Positions 4,819 through 14,451 of a stretch of DNA of 33,585 bases are shown here, in pieces (within the stretch, counting starts at the first letter, position 1; each line of letters starts with the position of its first letter). The stretch is from a virus. The notes beneath the pieces were generated by a model. The model was not told the origin of the DNA. It searched no databases and was given only the letters and a program-made list of their open reading frames with translations. The stretch is taken from positions 1 to 33,585 of IMG/VR virus record IMGVR_UViG_3300025840_000126, one strand, 5' to 3'. Both the position numbers and the translations under genes were made by a program.

Positions 4819-6238
4819 ACAACAGAAAAAGCAGTTGCTTCAGGCAATGGAGAAAGCCATATGCGAGAAATCGTTTTATGAGTTCTTCATCAGAGCCTTT
4901 GAGATTGCTGAACCCTCTGTTCCCATATCAGTAAACTTTCACCATAAATATCTTTGCGATTTACTACAAGCCGAAGCCGAAAGGATAAAAGAGAATCGAC
5001 CAAAGGATAAGGATATAATTATTAATATTCCATTCCGTAGTAGTAAGTCACTACTCGTTACGGTATTGTTTCCCGCTTGGTGTTGGGCAGTATATCCTAA
5101 GATGAGGTTCATCACAGCATCATACTCAGCAGAGATTAGTATAGAACACGCAACCAAGTCAAGGGATATAATCAATAGCGAATGGTATCAGAAACATTGG
5201 GGTGAAACCTATCAGATTAAGAAAGACCAAAACCTAAAGGCAAGATACGAGAATACTTTTCTAGGAGTTAGAAGGGCAACATCTGTTGGAGGTTCGGTAA
5301 CAGGGCAAGGTGGCGATATAATTCTAGTCGATGACCCTACCTCTCCGAAAAATGCAGCTTCGCAGATAGAAAGAGAAAATGCTAACGAATGGTATAAGTC
5401 AACATTGTATTCACGACTTAACAATCCAACAACGGGAGTTAGGATAATTATTATGCAAAGAGTACACGAAGATGACCTAAGTGGCTATCTTCTATTCAAC
5501 TCACCCGACAAACATAAGCATATATGTATTCCCGCAGAACTTTCTAGCGACTTAAAGCCTTCACACCTAGCTGACCAATATCAAGATGGTCTGTTTTGGA
5601 AAGAAAGGTTTTCACAAGAGGTTTTAGATGATTACAAGTCGGCACTTGGCTCTTATGGCTATGCAGGACAACTACAACAGCGACCAACACCTGCAAATAG
5701 CGGGATGATTAAGAAATCGTGGTTCAAGGTAGAAGAAAAACAAAAAGAAGGGGTAGTCAATTTTATAATCGACCCTGCATACACCGCAAGTGAGAAAAAT
5801 GACCCTTCAGCACTACTAGCCTATGTATTTGCTGACAATACTTGGCAAATAACATCAGTACAGAATGTAAGGTTGGAATTTCCCGACCTAGTAAAGCATA
5901 TAGTCAAGTTCGTAGAGAAGAATGGCTATACTACGCAGTCTAAAATATTTGTAGAGCCTAAAGCAAGTGGTAAATCCATTGTGCAGACACTTATGAGAGA
6001 AACAGGACTGAACGTAAGAGAAGATAAACCGCCTACCAAAGATAAGGTGGCTAGAGTGCAGGACATAAGTCCAACATTGGAAACAGGTAGAGTTACTCTA
6101 CTAAAGGGTGCTTGGAACGAGGAGTTCCTAATGCAATGCCAACAATTTCCTGCTGCAAGGCACGATGATATGGTGGATTGCCTAGTAATGACCGTAAATC
6201 AGCACTTTAAAGGTAAAAAAGTAGTATTTTTTGGATAA
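4811..6238 (+). CDS. terL: Terminase large subunit
   Basis: 475 residues with the two-domain terminase layout. ATPase: Walker A variant IPFRSSKS at 73-80, Walker B ILVDDP at 171-176. RNase H-like nuclease: FIIDPAY with Asp321, VEPKASGKS with Glu382, and AARHDDMVD with the acidic pair near 452-456. The C-terminal half follows the phage terminase C-terminal family (TIGR01630-like). It cuts concatemers and pumps DNA into the prohead through the portal, which here lies nearly 15 kb downstream. Normal length, no missing catalytic residue seen. Confidence 0.95.
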   Translation: MDKQQKKQLLQAMEKAICEKSFYEFFIRAFEIAEPSVPISVNFHHKYLCDLLQAEAERIKENRPKDKDIIINIPFRSSKSLLVTVLFPAWCWAVYPKMRFITASYSAEISIEHATKSRDIINSEWYQKHWGETYQIKKDQNLKARYENTFLGVRRATSVGGSVTGQGGDIILVDDPTSPKNAASQIERENANEWYKSTLYSRLNNPTTGVRIIIMQRVHEDDLSGYLLFNSPDKHKHICIPAELSSDLKPSHLADQYQDGLFWKERFSQEVLDDYKSALGSYGYAGQLQQRPTPANSGMIKKSWFKVEEKQKEGVVNFIIDPAYTASEKNDPSALLAYVFADNTWQITSVQNVRLEFPDLVKHIVKFVEKNGYTTQSKIFVEPKASGKSIVQTLMRETGLNVREDKPPTKDKVARVQDISPTLETGRVTLLKGAWNEEFLMQCQQFPAARHDDMVDCLVMTVNQHFKGKKVVFFG

Positions 6239-6296
6239 ATACCTTATAAAATTGAAATTTGCACAAAAACTGCGACAGATAACAGATACTAATAAT

Positions 6297-6304
6297 TAAT
6301 TTTG
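6297..6304 (+). promoter_or_regulatory. -7 element, leaderless class
   Basis: TAATTTTG at 6297-6304 with ATG 6310 five bases on. No convincing upstream TTG is seen. The decamer TTTGCACAAA occurs at 6259 and again at 6301, so the downstream half of the box region is duplicated 42 bp apart in this 71-bp gap. Confidence 0.5.
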
Positions 6305-6309
6305 CACAA

Positions 6310-6702
6310 ATGAATACATTTAAGCATATAAACAGCAAACACAACACTTTGGTAAGCAAATACCTTACTTACATACAAAAGCAGGTATATAACGCTACCG
6401 AAACTGCTAATGATGGTAAATACGATGATTTTCAGGACTTACTTGAAGATATTGTAATGTATCACAATGATTTTGCTGATACAGGCTTAAACAAGGATAA
6501 TTTAGAGGAATGGGCATTTGCTATCCCTAATTTAACAATGTTTACAGCATTAGGCTTCTTTGCAGGATTAAGAAATGAAGAAAACGATGATGTTATTGAG
6601 GATTGCGTGAGAAACGTATATAGTTCTACAATGGATGTCGTAGGAAATTTATCTGACCTAATGAAAGACGAAGAAGAAATAAAAGAAATGGAACAATGTT
6701 AA
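6310..6702 (+). CDS. Hypothetical tail-module protein
   Basis: 130 residues, mostly helical and acidic (EETA/DDFQDLLEDIV, RNEENDDVIEDCV, KDEEEIKEMEQC). No family recognised. It overlaps the tail chaperone gene by seven bases, starts from its own promoter box and begins the long late operon, so a role in tail assembly is likely. Its length and acidity would fit an assembly chaperone or adaptor. Confidence 0.7.
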   Translation: MNTFKHINSKHNTLVSKYLTYIQKQVYNATETANDGKYDDFQDLLEDIVMYHNDFADTGLNKDNLEEWAFAIPNLTMFTALGFFAGLRNEENDDVIEDCVRNVYSSTMDVVGNLSDLMKDEEEIKEMEQC

Positions 6703-7340
6703 ATATAGAAATAAATAGCAAAGAGTACAATATTCCTAACAAGTGGGAAGAAATGACTGTTGATTACTATTGCGGAGTGTATGAGATAATAAAAAAGTAT
6801 CAAATCACAGAAGAAGAAGCAAATAGTGACAATGATTTGACAAAATACCACATAATGCAGGAAAATAAGATGTATAAGGAATTATTCATCTATATGACAG
6901 GCATTAGTGACAAAGTAATGGCAAATGTGCCAATGGAAGATGTTATGGCAGTAATTGAGTGCCTTAACGAGATTATGGAAGAATACAAGCCAAAAGGAAT
7001 GGACTATTTTGAATTTGAGGGCGATATATACTATTTCCCTATGGATTTCCTTAGAACAGGCACTTTTGGTGATTACATAGAGAGTCAGCAGCTTGAAATG
7101 AATACACAATACCTAAAAAACGGTAGATTTGATATTTTACCCGAACAAATGGCAATATTGTGTAAACAAGTTGATGAGGAGGTTGACCTCGACAATATTG
7201 ATGAAAAGGCGAAAGCATTTCGTAGATTGACAATGGACATCGTATGGGAGTTCAGTTTTTTTTTGAACAAACGAACTTTGGCATCAATCAACGTTATAAA
7301 AACCTTTTCAGAGATGGCGGAACAAAAAGTATCGCAGTAG
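6696..7340 (+). CDS. Tail assembly chaperone (G-type)
   Basis: 214 residues; N-terminal KEYNIPNKWEEMTVDYY layout followed by acidic helices, as in tail assembly chaperones of Bacteroidetes phages. Near the end, the codons AGT TTT TTT TTG run through nine T at 7256-7264, and a -1 slip there moves ribosomes into the ORF that ends at 7552. This matches the lambda G/GT strategy: an abundant short product and a rare fusion that loads on the tape measure. Unusually, four or five genes lie between this pair and the tape measure gene. Confidence 0.75.
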   Translation: MLNIEINSKEYNIPNKWEEMTVDYYCGVYEIIKKYQITEEEANSDNDLTKYHIMQENKMYKELFIYMTGISDKVMANVPMEDVMAVIECLNEIMEEYKPKGMDYFEFEGDIYYFPMDFLRTGTFGDYIESQQLEMNTQYLKNGRFDILPEQMAILCKQVDEEVDLDNIDEKAKAFRRLTMDIVWEFSFFLNKRTLASINVIKTFSEMAEQKVSQ

Positions 7341-7552
7341 CGAAGGCAAGTAAGATAATGAAGCCATTTGGTTGGCTGAACACCTTATACGACCTAGCAC
7401 TTGATGGAGTATTTACAAGAGATGGTAAAGATGCTATGCAAAGTGTAAAAGATGAAAAGTTGTATAAAGTTTTAACATACCTGTCTTGGAAAACTGCAAA
7501 AGGAGATTATGAACTAGCTGTTAATGAAGAACAGAGGAAACAAATAAAATAA
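7244..7552 (+). CDS. Tail assembly chaperone T-part, probably made by -1 frameshift
   Basis: The frame open from 7244 encodes, after the T9 run, EQTNFGINQRYKNLF and PFGWLNTLYDLALDGVF to the stop at 7552. It is exactly in the -1 frame of the upstream gene and overlaps it by 97 bases, the typical GT layout. The fusion would have about 285 residues (189 from the first frame, 96 from the second). An ATG at 7244 is the formal ORF start, but it lies only 12 bases before the slippery run and codes a short shadow, so independent initiation is less likely. Confidence 0.75.
   Translation: MGVQFFFEQTNFGINQRYKNLFRDGGTKSIAVAKASKIMKPFGWLNTLYDLALDGVFTRDGKDAMQSVKDEKLYKVLTYLSWKTAKGDYELAVNEEQRKQIK
7256..7264 (+). 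promoter_or_regulatory. T9 slippery site for -1 frameshift
   Basis: Nine consecutive T in the codons agT TTT TTT TTg. T_TTT_TTT is a classic slippery heptamer, and both reading frames stay open across it. No strong downstream stem-loop is apparent. Confidence 0.7.
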
Positions 7553-8727
7553 TGGGTTTTACTAAACTTAGAGAATTAAGAGATAGGTTTGAGCAACAAT
7601 GGATAAATGGTGGCTTCATCTTTGGTTACGAGAATGAAATCAATGAGAATCACAACAATGACTATCCATTACTTGTTGTTTTACCACCAACATCTGAACT
7701 TCCTGCTACGGAAGGCGATGTGCAAGAGGAATACACTTTCGAGTGCCTAGTCGTTAAGCCATACTATCAAAACCAAGCAGGTTCGCTTGATGTGGTGTTT
7801 AGCTTATTGGAACAAGAAGCATTGACTTGGCTACAAAGGGTGTTGGATAGCTACGCAAACAAAGAGGTAATTTTAAGTCCTGACAGTATATCTGTTGAAC
7901 GAGAAAAAGAACTATATAACGACAAGTTGATACAGGTCAGGCTTACTTTTACTTTAAATGCGTTCTCTCACGACTTTACAAGGCTTGATGAAGCATTTGT
8001 TAAGGGATTGACACCTTTGCTTTGGTTAAAGGCTGATATGGGTGTTAAAACGGAGTTCTTTGGCGGTAATGAGGTTGTAAACAAATGGATTGACCAAAGT
8101 GGTAATGCAAATCACTTTGAACAAACAACATCAGCTAAGAAGCCTCTGTATAAGTACGAGATGTCATCCAACAGCTATCCTTATGTATTCTTTGATGGAA
8201 CAAATGACTTCTTGGATTGTGTTAACGACTCCCTTGATGGAACTGCTGATGGTTTGAATAATGGACTATCTGTATTCTATGTAGCTAAGGGATATGATGG
8301 TTATAGTGGATATATGTTAGGTAAAAATTTAGACAACGCAGCAAAAGCAAACTTCGCTGTTAGAATATCAACACAGGGCGGTAATCTTAATTGGAGAACT
8401 CAAGTGCAAGATAGCGATGACGATTTGTTGGACTACATATATACATCAAACTCAGCAAATCAGGTTTCCGCTAATGCATTTACAAAACACAACACCAATC
8501 ACAGCGTAAAGTCTTTTGAGAATGGCTCTTTGGTTGATGTTGAAACAAATCCCGACTTTGATGCAGAAGCATTACAAGACCTATACCCACTAAGACTAGG
8601 TGCAGCTAGAGATACTATTGGACACCTAAAAGTTGACATACAAGAGATTCTTATATTTGAAAAAGAACTTACTGTCGAAGAAGTTACAAAATTATCAGAT
8701 TACTTAAAACATAAATACAACATATAA
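7552..8727 (+). CDS. Tail protein fused to a LamG-like lectin domain
   Basis: 391 residues. The first ~150 (LRELRDRFEQQWINGGFIF, then a beta-rich region ending RLTFTLNAFSHDF) have the size and layout of a small tail-terminator or connector protein. From about 157 (PLLWLKADMG, WIDQSGNANHF, PYVFFDGTNDFLDC, LIFEKELTVEEV) the protein has the concanavalin/LamG fold signature seen in glycan-binding domains. The stop abuts the next start (TAATG). A virion-exposed lectin domain on a tail core protein would aid adsorption. The split between domains is by eye. Confidence 0.75.
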   Translation: MGFTKLRELRDRFEQQWINGGFIFGYENEINENHNNDYPLLVVLPPTSELPATEGDVQEEYTFECLVVKPYYQNQAGSLDVVFSLLEQEALTWLQRVLDSYANKEVILSPDSISVEREKELYNDKLIQVRLTFTLNAFSHDFTRLDEAFVKGLTPLLWLKADMGVKTEFFGGNEVVNKWIDQSGNANHFEQTTSAKKPLYKYEMSSNSYPYVFFDGTNDFLDCVNDSLDGTADGLNNGLSVFYVAKGYDGYSGYMLGKNLDNAAKANFAVRISTQGGNLNWRTQVQDSDDDLLDYIYTSNSANQVSANAFTKHNTNHSVKSFENGSLVDVETNPDFDAEALQDLYPLRLGAARDTIGHLKVDIQEILIFEKELTVEEVTKLSDYLKHKYNI

Positions 8728-10910
8728 TGCCAACATATCAAATAGTAGACGAGCCATTAGGTCACTTTCAAAGTGTGTATAGTCCAATAAAATATTCAGC
8801 TAGAGCTACTACAACAAATAGAGATGCTTATGTAAGTTCAAAAGTTACTATAACTCCTTACGATAATATTACGGATGCTGCTTTGACAGACCAAAAAGTT
8901 TCTATTAGAGTTCAGCCTAGTATAGACATACCTAATTTTAACTCATCAGGAAACATTCCTAACAATAGTAGATTATATTATACAATAGATGTATCGTCTA
9001 TTTGTCGTGACTTCTTGTCTTATAGCCTAAGACCTTGTACTCACGACACAGGAAGTTTAGTAAAAAGAGATATAACACTAGCTGAAATATCAAACAATGT
9101 ATATCAAAAGTTTGAGGTTAAGTTTGAGTTAGAAGTTATATCAAGCGGTGCTTTAGTTCTTTCAGGAGAAAGTGAAACATCAACTTTTTACGCAACAAAT
9201 ACAGCTTTACTACACGAAGAAGAACACTATCTTAATATAGCAGAACACCTTTATGATGGCTCAACAGGAAACATAGATTATGGCGGTGAATTAGTTTATC
9301 AATACGTTCATACAGGATATACTAATTATCTAAAAAATAGACAAAAGTATCTTACTACAAAGCCAACTAATTATAGACTTATAGGTCACGATGAGTGTGA
9401 ATACCTGTCATTCTTACATAAAGACGATGGAACTAATGATGTTAGGGTTTTAGCTAGGTTTTATGATAAAAACGGAAGCGAAATAGCAAATGGAACAGGA
9501 AATAATTATGTTTTAGTTATAAACAAAACCGTAGATGGTAACGGTAATACAGGAAGTAATCTTAATTCTTGGGCAGATAGCGGTAGCACAGCAGAAGATT
9601 ATTCTGTTTGTCAAGTAGGTATAGGAACAAGAAATATAAAAGAAAGTCCTGATAGTACATTTAACGGAAGTTGTGCTGTTACTGATTTTTCAAATGTAGG
9701 TTATTACGAAGTTTATACTGAATATAGCGGTAGTGATAAGATAGGTGAAACTGTTAGGTATTACATTGACCACACAAGAGAAAGAGTTAATGGTGTTAGA
9801 TTTCATTGGCAAAACAGATTAGGTGGTATTGACAGCTACACTTTTGATGGTGCTTTTACGGAAGGAATAAACATATCGTCTAAATCATACGAGCAAAGCA
9901 TATACCCTGACTTTAGAAGTCAGTTAGGAGCTTCGGCAGGTGGCAGAAATGTGATTCAAGGAGATAATCCATTGTATGCAGAGGATTACGGAGCTTTAGT
10001 ACCTAGAGTTGCAGGTCTTACTGATGACAAATATCCATCGGTTAGAAAGTCAAAGGTAAAGGCTGTTAAAGAAGGAACTGCTATATCAAGACCTTACGGA
10101 ATTGCAGAGAAAGATATGTTTGAGGATTTATTAGCTTCACCAAATGTATGGATAGAAAAGGGTTGGATAGGTAAAGAAGTATTTAGAGAGGATTGGAGTG
10201 GTTATTCTGCTGTATCTAACATTACTGATAATTGGAATCAAGTAGAAGGGTCTTTTACAACTGATGTTGCTTTCTCAACTTCTGATGGTCATATTACGGG
10301 AACAAGAACTTACAAAAAGGGTGATAACTCAGGTAATGACACAATTTGGGCATCAAGCAAAAAATTCATTAAGTACAATCCAAAAAGCATATATGAAATA
10401 GAGGTAAGAATAAAAAGTAGTGGTAATGGTAGTGGAAATGACCTTGTTGGGTTTACAGGTTATGCTGCCGACAAAACAACTAAGATAAGCACAGGTGGTT
10501 CTGATACTTTTTCTTCAGCACACTACATTACTCTGAAGCTTTACAACCAAACTGCTAATGATAAGTGGGAAACATTTAGAGGTTATGTAACGGGTCATTC
10601 TACAACTGCTGCTGTTCAATCTAATAATATAAACGACCCATCAACAGCTTATAATGGCATTGAATATATATCTCCAATGTTTTTGCTTCATCACGATGAT
10701 GTAGAGGGAATAACACAAATAGACTACATTGTTGTAAGAGAGTATCAAACAGACATACCTAACTCTAAGGGTTGGTATTCTACGCTCAATAGAAACTATT
10801 ATGTTCCTGTTGTTATTAAAGATGCTAGTGTTACTACATTTGACAATGAGAACTTACAGAGATGTACTTTAAATTATATAGAAAGCAAAGCTAAAAGAAC
10901 AATAGAATAA
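8727..10910 (+). CDS. Large tail protein with inserted carbohydrate-binding-like domain
   Basis: 727 residues, beta-rich. N-terminal part starts YQIVDEPLGHFQSVYSPIKY, a form common in large distal tail proteins of Bacteroidetes phages. Residues about 490-680 (REDWSGYSAVSNITDNW, YEIEVRIKSSG, WETFRGYVTG, IDYIVVREYQ) look like a jelly-roll carbohydrate-binding insertion of the kind found in fibres. The final ~40 residues return to the core fold. Stop and start of adjacent genes overlap by one base. A baseplate or distal-tail role is inferred from size and order. Confidence 0.7.
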   Translation: MPTYQIVDEPLGHFQSVYSPIKYSARATTTNRDAYVSSKVTITPYDNITDAALTDQKVSIRVQPSIDIPNFNSSGNIPNNSRLYYTIDVSSICRDFLSYSLRPCTHDTGSLVKRDITLAEISNNVYQKFEVKFELEVISSGALVLSGESETSTFYATNTALLHEEEHYLNIAEHLYDGSTGNIDYGGELVYQYVHTGYTNYLKNRQKYLTTKPTNYRLIGHDECEYLSFLHKDDGTNDVRVLARFYDKNGSEIANGTGNNYVLVINKTVDGNGNTGSNLNSWADSGSTAEDYSVCQVGIGTRNIKESPDSTFNGSCAVTDFSNVGYYEVYTEYSGSDKIGETVRYYIDHTRERVNGVRFHWQNRLGGIDSYTFDGAFTEGINISSKSYEQSIYPDFRSQLGASAGGRNVIQGDNPLYAEDYGALVPRVAGLTDDKYPSVRKSKVKAVKEGTAISRPYGIAEKDMFEDLLASPNVWIEKGWIGKEVFREDWSGYSAVSNITDNWNQVEGSFTTDVAFSTSDGHITGTRTYKKGDNSGNDTIWASSKKFIKYNPKSIYEIEVRIKSSGNGSGNDLVGFTGYAADKTTKISTGGSDTFSSAHYITLKLYNQTANDKWETFRGYVTGHSTTAAVQSNNINDPSTAYNGIEYISPMFLLHHDDVEGITQIDYIVVREYQTDIPNSKGWYSTLNRNYYVPVVIKDASVTTFDNENLQRCTLNYIESKAKRTIE

Positions 10911-13540
10911 TGGCAGAAATAAGAGTTGAGCTAAGAGATTTTACTGACAGCATATTAGGCAACCTTGATATTACATCGAGTGATGACTTTCCTTTGTCAC
11001 TTAACTTTCAAAACTTTGACGTAAGAGATTTTAATTCTCGTAATGGTAGTTTTAGTAAGACTTTCAAAGTTCCTGCTACAAGGAACAACAACAAGTTGTT
11101 TAATCATATGTATCAAGATGGTAACATTGACATCAAAAACGTAAGAAAAGATTTGCCTTCTACAATATATTCAGATAACTTACCAATCATAAATGGTGTT
11201 TTGAGATTCTATAAGATTACAAAAGACACTAAGGTATTAGAATATGAGTGTACTTTTCTTGGAGATAATATGGATTGGGCATCTAAGATTAAAAACCTTG
11301 ACCTCAACGAGTTAAGATTTAGCAAGACTGCCTACACCTCTTACCCGCCTGTTTCTGAAGGAAATTATACATTTGATAACATTATACCTTTAGCGGGAAA
11401 CCCAAGAGATTTTGCAACATATTCATCTCAAACAGATAAATTTCACTATCCATTAATGTCTTTTGGTGAGGGGTTAAGTTCAAGACCACAGGTTACCGAA
11501 GCAGATTTTGCACCTGCGTTTTATTTGAAAGATATTTGGGATAAAATATTTATAGCTCAAGGATATACTGTTGAAAGTGAATTTTGCAATAGCGACTATT
11601 TTAAATCCTTAATTGTTCCTTGTGATTTTGAAATAAAGGGTGAGCAATCAAACTTTAAATACGGAAAAATAGAAAAGTCTGATGGATATACTCAGTTAGC
11701 TTCTCTTTTTGCAAGTGGAACATCTGCAACGCTAAACCCTTATTCAATAGGAAATATTGATATTATAAGACGAACAGGTAAAATAGGTTCAGGTACTTAC
11801 ACAGGTCAACTAGCTAAGTTTGCATTTTCAGGAAACTCTGTATTGGATGATGCAGAAACCAACACACCTGCCGCTTCTGATGGTAATGTTCAGCAAGGAA
11901 CAAGTGGACTAAACACATTGCTTGTAAAGAACTTAGGAGGTAATCATACAATAAGATGGGATATAACAGCTAGGTTTTTTGCAGATAGTGGTGATGATGG
12001 TGGTGAGTTTGATGTATGGGGTCAGGTTTGGAGATGTCAAGATGATGATAGTGAAGATATTTACGCTGCTGAAGCTGCATCAGGTGATAGTTTAAACAAT
12101 TATTACTCTAAAATATGGGAGCAAAAATATTCTAGGGATTTCTCAAACAACTACGATGTTGATATAAATTGGAACGACACATACGTTGATGCTACTAGCG
12201 GAACATCTAAGTATTTGTTTTGTATTGAAGTACAAAGAAAAGGTAATCTTAGTTCGGGTAGAACAGTAACTTTTGGATATAAAAGTGGAACTTTTGAAAT
12301 AGCAGGTTCAACAGAAATATCTGTTGGTGATGACCTAAATGACGTACACTACTTTGTTCCTGATGGAAAGCAGTCTGATTTTGTTTCGGGTGTTGCTCAA
12401 ATGTTTAACCTACAATTCCAAACAGATGCAGGTAGTAAGATTATTAAGATAGAGCCATTTGACTACTTTTACAAAGGAACTTCAGATGCGGTAAATTGGA
12501 CTGATAAAATAGATTACTCAAAACAAATACAAGATGAGTTCATATATGATATAAAATCAGAGTTGATATTCAAATACAAAGATGCTTCAAACGATGCTAT
12601 GTTAGAAAGATATAACAAAAAAAGCAATACAGATTGGGGTGCATATAGAGAGGTTGATGATGGCAATATATTTACAGATGGAAGCTATGTGGTTGAGAAT
12701 AAATATTTTGCAGCTACATTTAACTACCAAGAACCTGACTATATAGATAGGGATGCGGGTTCTGCTCATAACATAAATAGAAGTCCTGTTATACCTATGT
12801 ATTTTTCAGAATTTTCAAACCTTGAGTTCCCTAGATTTGTAGATAGAGGTAAGAAAGATTTTGGCATTGGAGCAAGAGTTCTAATAACAATTCCTATTGA
12901 TAGTGGTAACACTCAATATATGTCAACAGGTCTTACTAATAATTTAACATCAGGATATTCTTACCATACAAACGGTGAAATTGAAACTTCAAACGCCTTC
13001 AACGATAAGTTTTGTAGAGCTTGTTTCATACATTACAATTTCTGCACCATACCTAAATCATCTGTGCCTGACGATACGGATTGGTCATCTTTATCTTCAT
13101 CAGACATAGACACCATATACAATAGTAGAGTTAAGCTAAGTGCAGGAACATATAATGGAACTGAAGTTTTTTTAGACCCTAATTTATCTTTTAATGATGT
13201 TTATTTAAGTCAGGCAAACATAGATGATGGTCACGATAGTAAGATTGATTTTAGAGGGTTATATCATTCTTTCTACAACAAGATGGTTAATCAGTTAAAA
13301 CAGAAGCCTAGAATAAGACATATATATCTAAATTTAAGTCAAAAAGATGTTGCCACTTTAGATTACAGAAATCTAGTTTTTTTAGATGGAGTATATTATA
13401 GGTTAAACAAAATTGTTGATTACAAACCTCATCTAAAGCAATCTACAAAGGTGGAATTGGTAGAGTATTTTGACTTAGGAAAAGAAAGTGTATTATCAGG
13501 AGATAAATTTAATTGGGAAACAGTAAACGATAAGTTCTAA
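10910..13540 (+). CDS. Large tail/baseplate hub-like protein
   Basis: 876 residues. The N-terminus (FPLSLNFQNFDVRDFNSRNG, SFSKTFKVPATRNNNKLFNH) and the segment LPIINGVLRFYKITKD are recognisable from conserved tail proteins of Bacteroidetes siphophages; near the C-terminus, VFLDGVYYRLNKIVDYKP closes the core. The middle includes a ~200-residue beta-rich section that may face the host. It overlaps both neighbours by one base. Most likely part of the tail tip complex; no enzymatic motif is visible. Confidence 0.75.
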   Translation: MAEIRVELRDFTDSILGNLDITSSDDFPLSLNFQNFDVRDFNSRNGSFSKTFKVPATRNNNKLFNHMYQDGNIDIKNVRKDLPSTIYSDNLPIINGVLRFYKITKDTKVLEYECTFLGDNMDWASKIKNLDLNELRFSKTAYTSYPPVSEGNYTFDNIIPLAGNPRDFATYSSQTDKFHYPLMSFGEGLSSRPQVTEADFAPAFYLKDIWDKIFIAQGYTVESEFCNSDYFKSLIVPCDFEIKGEQSNFKYGKIEKSDGYTQLASLFASGTSATLNPYSIGNIDIIRRTGKIGSGTYTGQLAKFAFSGNSVLDDAETNTPAASDGNVQQGTSGLNTLLVKNLGGNHTIRWDITARFFADSGDDGGEFDVWGQVWRCQDDDSEDIYAAEAASGDSLNNYYSKIWEQKYSRDFSNNYDVDINWNDTYVDATSGTSKYLFCIEVQRKGNLSSGRTVTFGYKSGTFEIAGSTEISVGDDLNDVHYFVPDGKQSDFVSGVAQMFNLQFQTDAGSKIIKIEPFDYFYKGTSDAVNWTDKIDYSKQIQDEFIYDIKSELIFKYKDASNDAMLERYNKKSNTDWGAYREVDDGNIFTDGSYVVENKYFAATFNYQEPDYIDRDAGSAHNINRSPVIPMYFSEFSNLEFPRFVDRGKKDFGIGARVLITIPIDSGNTQYMSTGLTNNLTSGYSYHTNGEIETSNAFNDKFCRACFIHYNFCTIPKSSVPDDTDWSSLSSSDIDTIYNSRVKLSAGTYNGTEVFLDPNLSFNDVYLSQANIDDGHDSKIDFRGLYHSFYNKMVNQLKQKPRIRHIYLNLSQKDVATLDYRNLVFLDGVYYRLNKIVDYKPHLKQSTKVELVEYFDLGKESVLSGDKFNWETVNDKF

Positions 13541-14451
13541 TGATAGGAAAAAAGTTTAATATAGATAAGGATAAGGAGCTATACAATAGGGTTTATTGCA
13601 CAATAGATGGTGTATTAACACCTGTTATTTACAAAGCATCAGAAAGGGATTATATAACATATACAGACCTTTATGTAACTAACGAAAAAAGACTTTCACA
13701 GCAAACTGCCTTAACAAAAAGCATATCTTTATCAAGACGATTTAAAGAAGTAGAAAACTCAACAGAGGTTAGTGTTAGTCCTTTGTGTGTATTTGATTTT
13801 CATAGCAATATTAAGTCAGACAACTCTAATGTTGTTGCTTGGGGAAGCTCTTATAGCTCTGTGCAGCTATCTCAATCAACCATAGCTAATCAACCAATAT
13901 TGGGTGAGTTTGGAAAAGGTGTAAACGGATTTTCTCCAATACACTTTAGCATATACAACAGCAGCTTTATGTCGTTAAACTCAGCATTAACACTATCGGG
14001 TGACTTCACAATATTCTTTTATGTAAAAATAATAGGTCATCCTGTAAATAAGTATATGAGGTTTTTAGGAAAAAGTGATGATAATAATATGTTTTTCTCA
14101 GCAGGAGATGCAAGTAACAAGAGCTATATAATGAAGTTTGACTCATCTAACACCGTTCAATTTGATTCATCTACATATTACTACAAGCCTACCACTAATC
14201 CTGTTTTAATAACAGTTAGAAGGAACTCTGATAATTTAGAGATAAGAGAAAATGGTGTTAGAATAGGCTCAGCAACTTGCCCAACAACAGACTTTACGTT
14301 TGACCAATTTGGAAGAACGGGTAATGTTGATTTGTCTTTTAATGGTGGATTGTATCATTTCTCTGCATATGATGGATATTTAGACAGCAATCTTGAAACT
14401 GTTGAAAGCGCTATACTTAAATCAGTAAAACAAGCTAAAGCATTAATATGA
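13540..14451 (+). CDS. LamG-like domain tail protein
   Basis: 303 residues. About 85 N-terminal residues form an attachment domain (MIGKKFNIDKDKELYNRVYC, then YTDLYVTNEKRLSQQ). From about 85 a concanavalin/LamG-type jelly roll follows: CVFDFHSNI, LSGDFTIFFYVKI, LITVRRNSDNLEIRENG, GGLYHFSAYDG. This is the second such domain in the tail module and suggests a receptor-binding or accessory fibre. It overlaps the next gene by four bases (ATGA). Confidence 0.7.
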   Translation: MIGKKFNIDKDKELYNRVYCTIDGVLTPVIYKASERDYITYTDLYVTNEKRLSQQTALTKSISLSRRFKEVENSTEVSVSPLCVFDFHSNIKSDNSNVVAWGSSYSSVQLSQSTIANQPILGEFGKGVNGFSPIHFSIYNSSFMSLNSALTLSGDFTIFFYVKIIGHPVNKYMRFLGKSDDNNMFFSAGDASNKSYIMKFDSSNTVQFDSSTYYYKPTTNPVLITVRRNSDNLEIRENGVRIGSATCPTTDFTFDQFGRTGNVDLSFNGGLYHFSAYDGYLDSNLETVESAILKSVKQAKALI

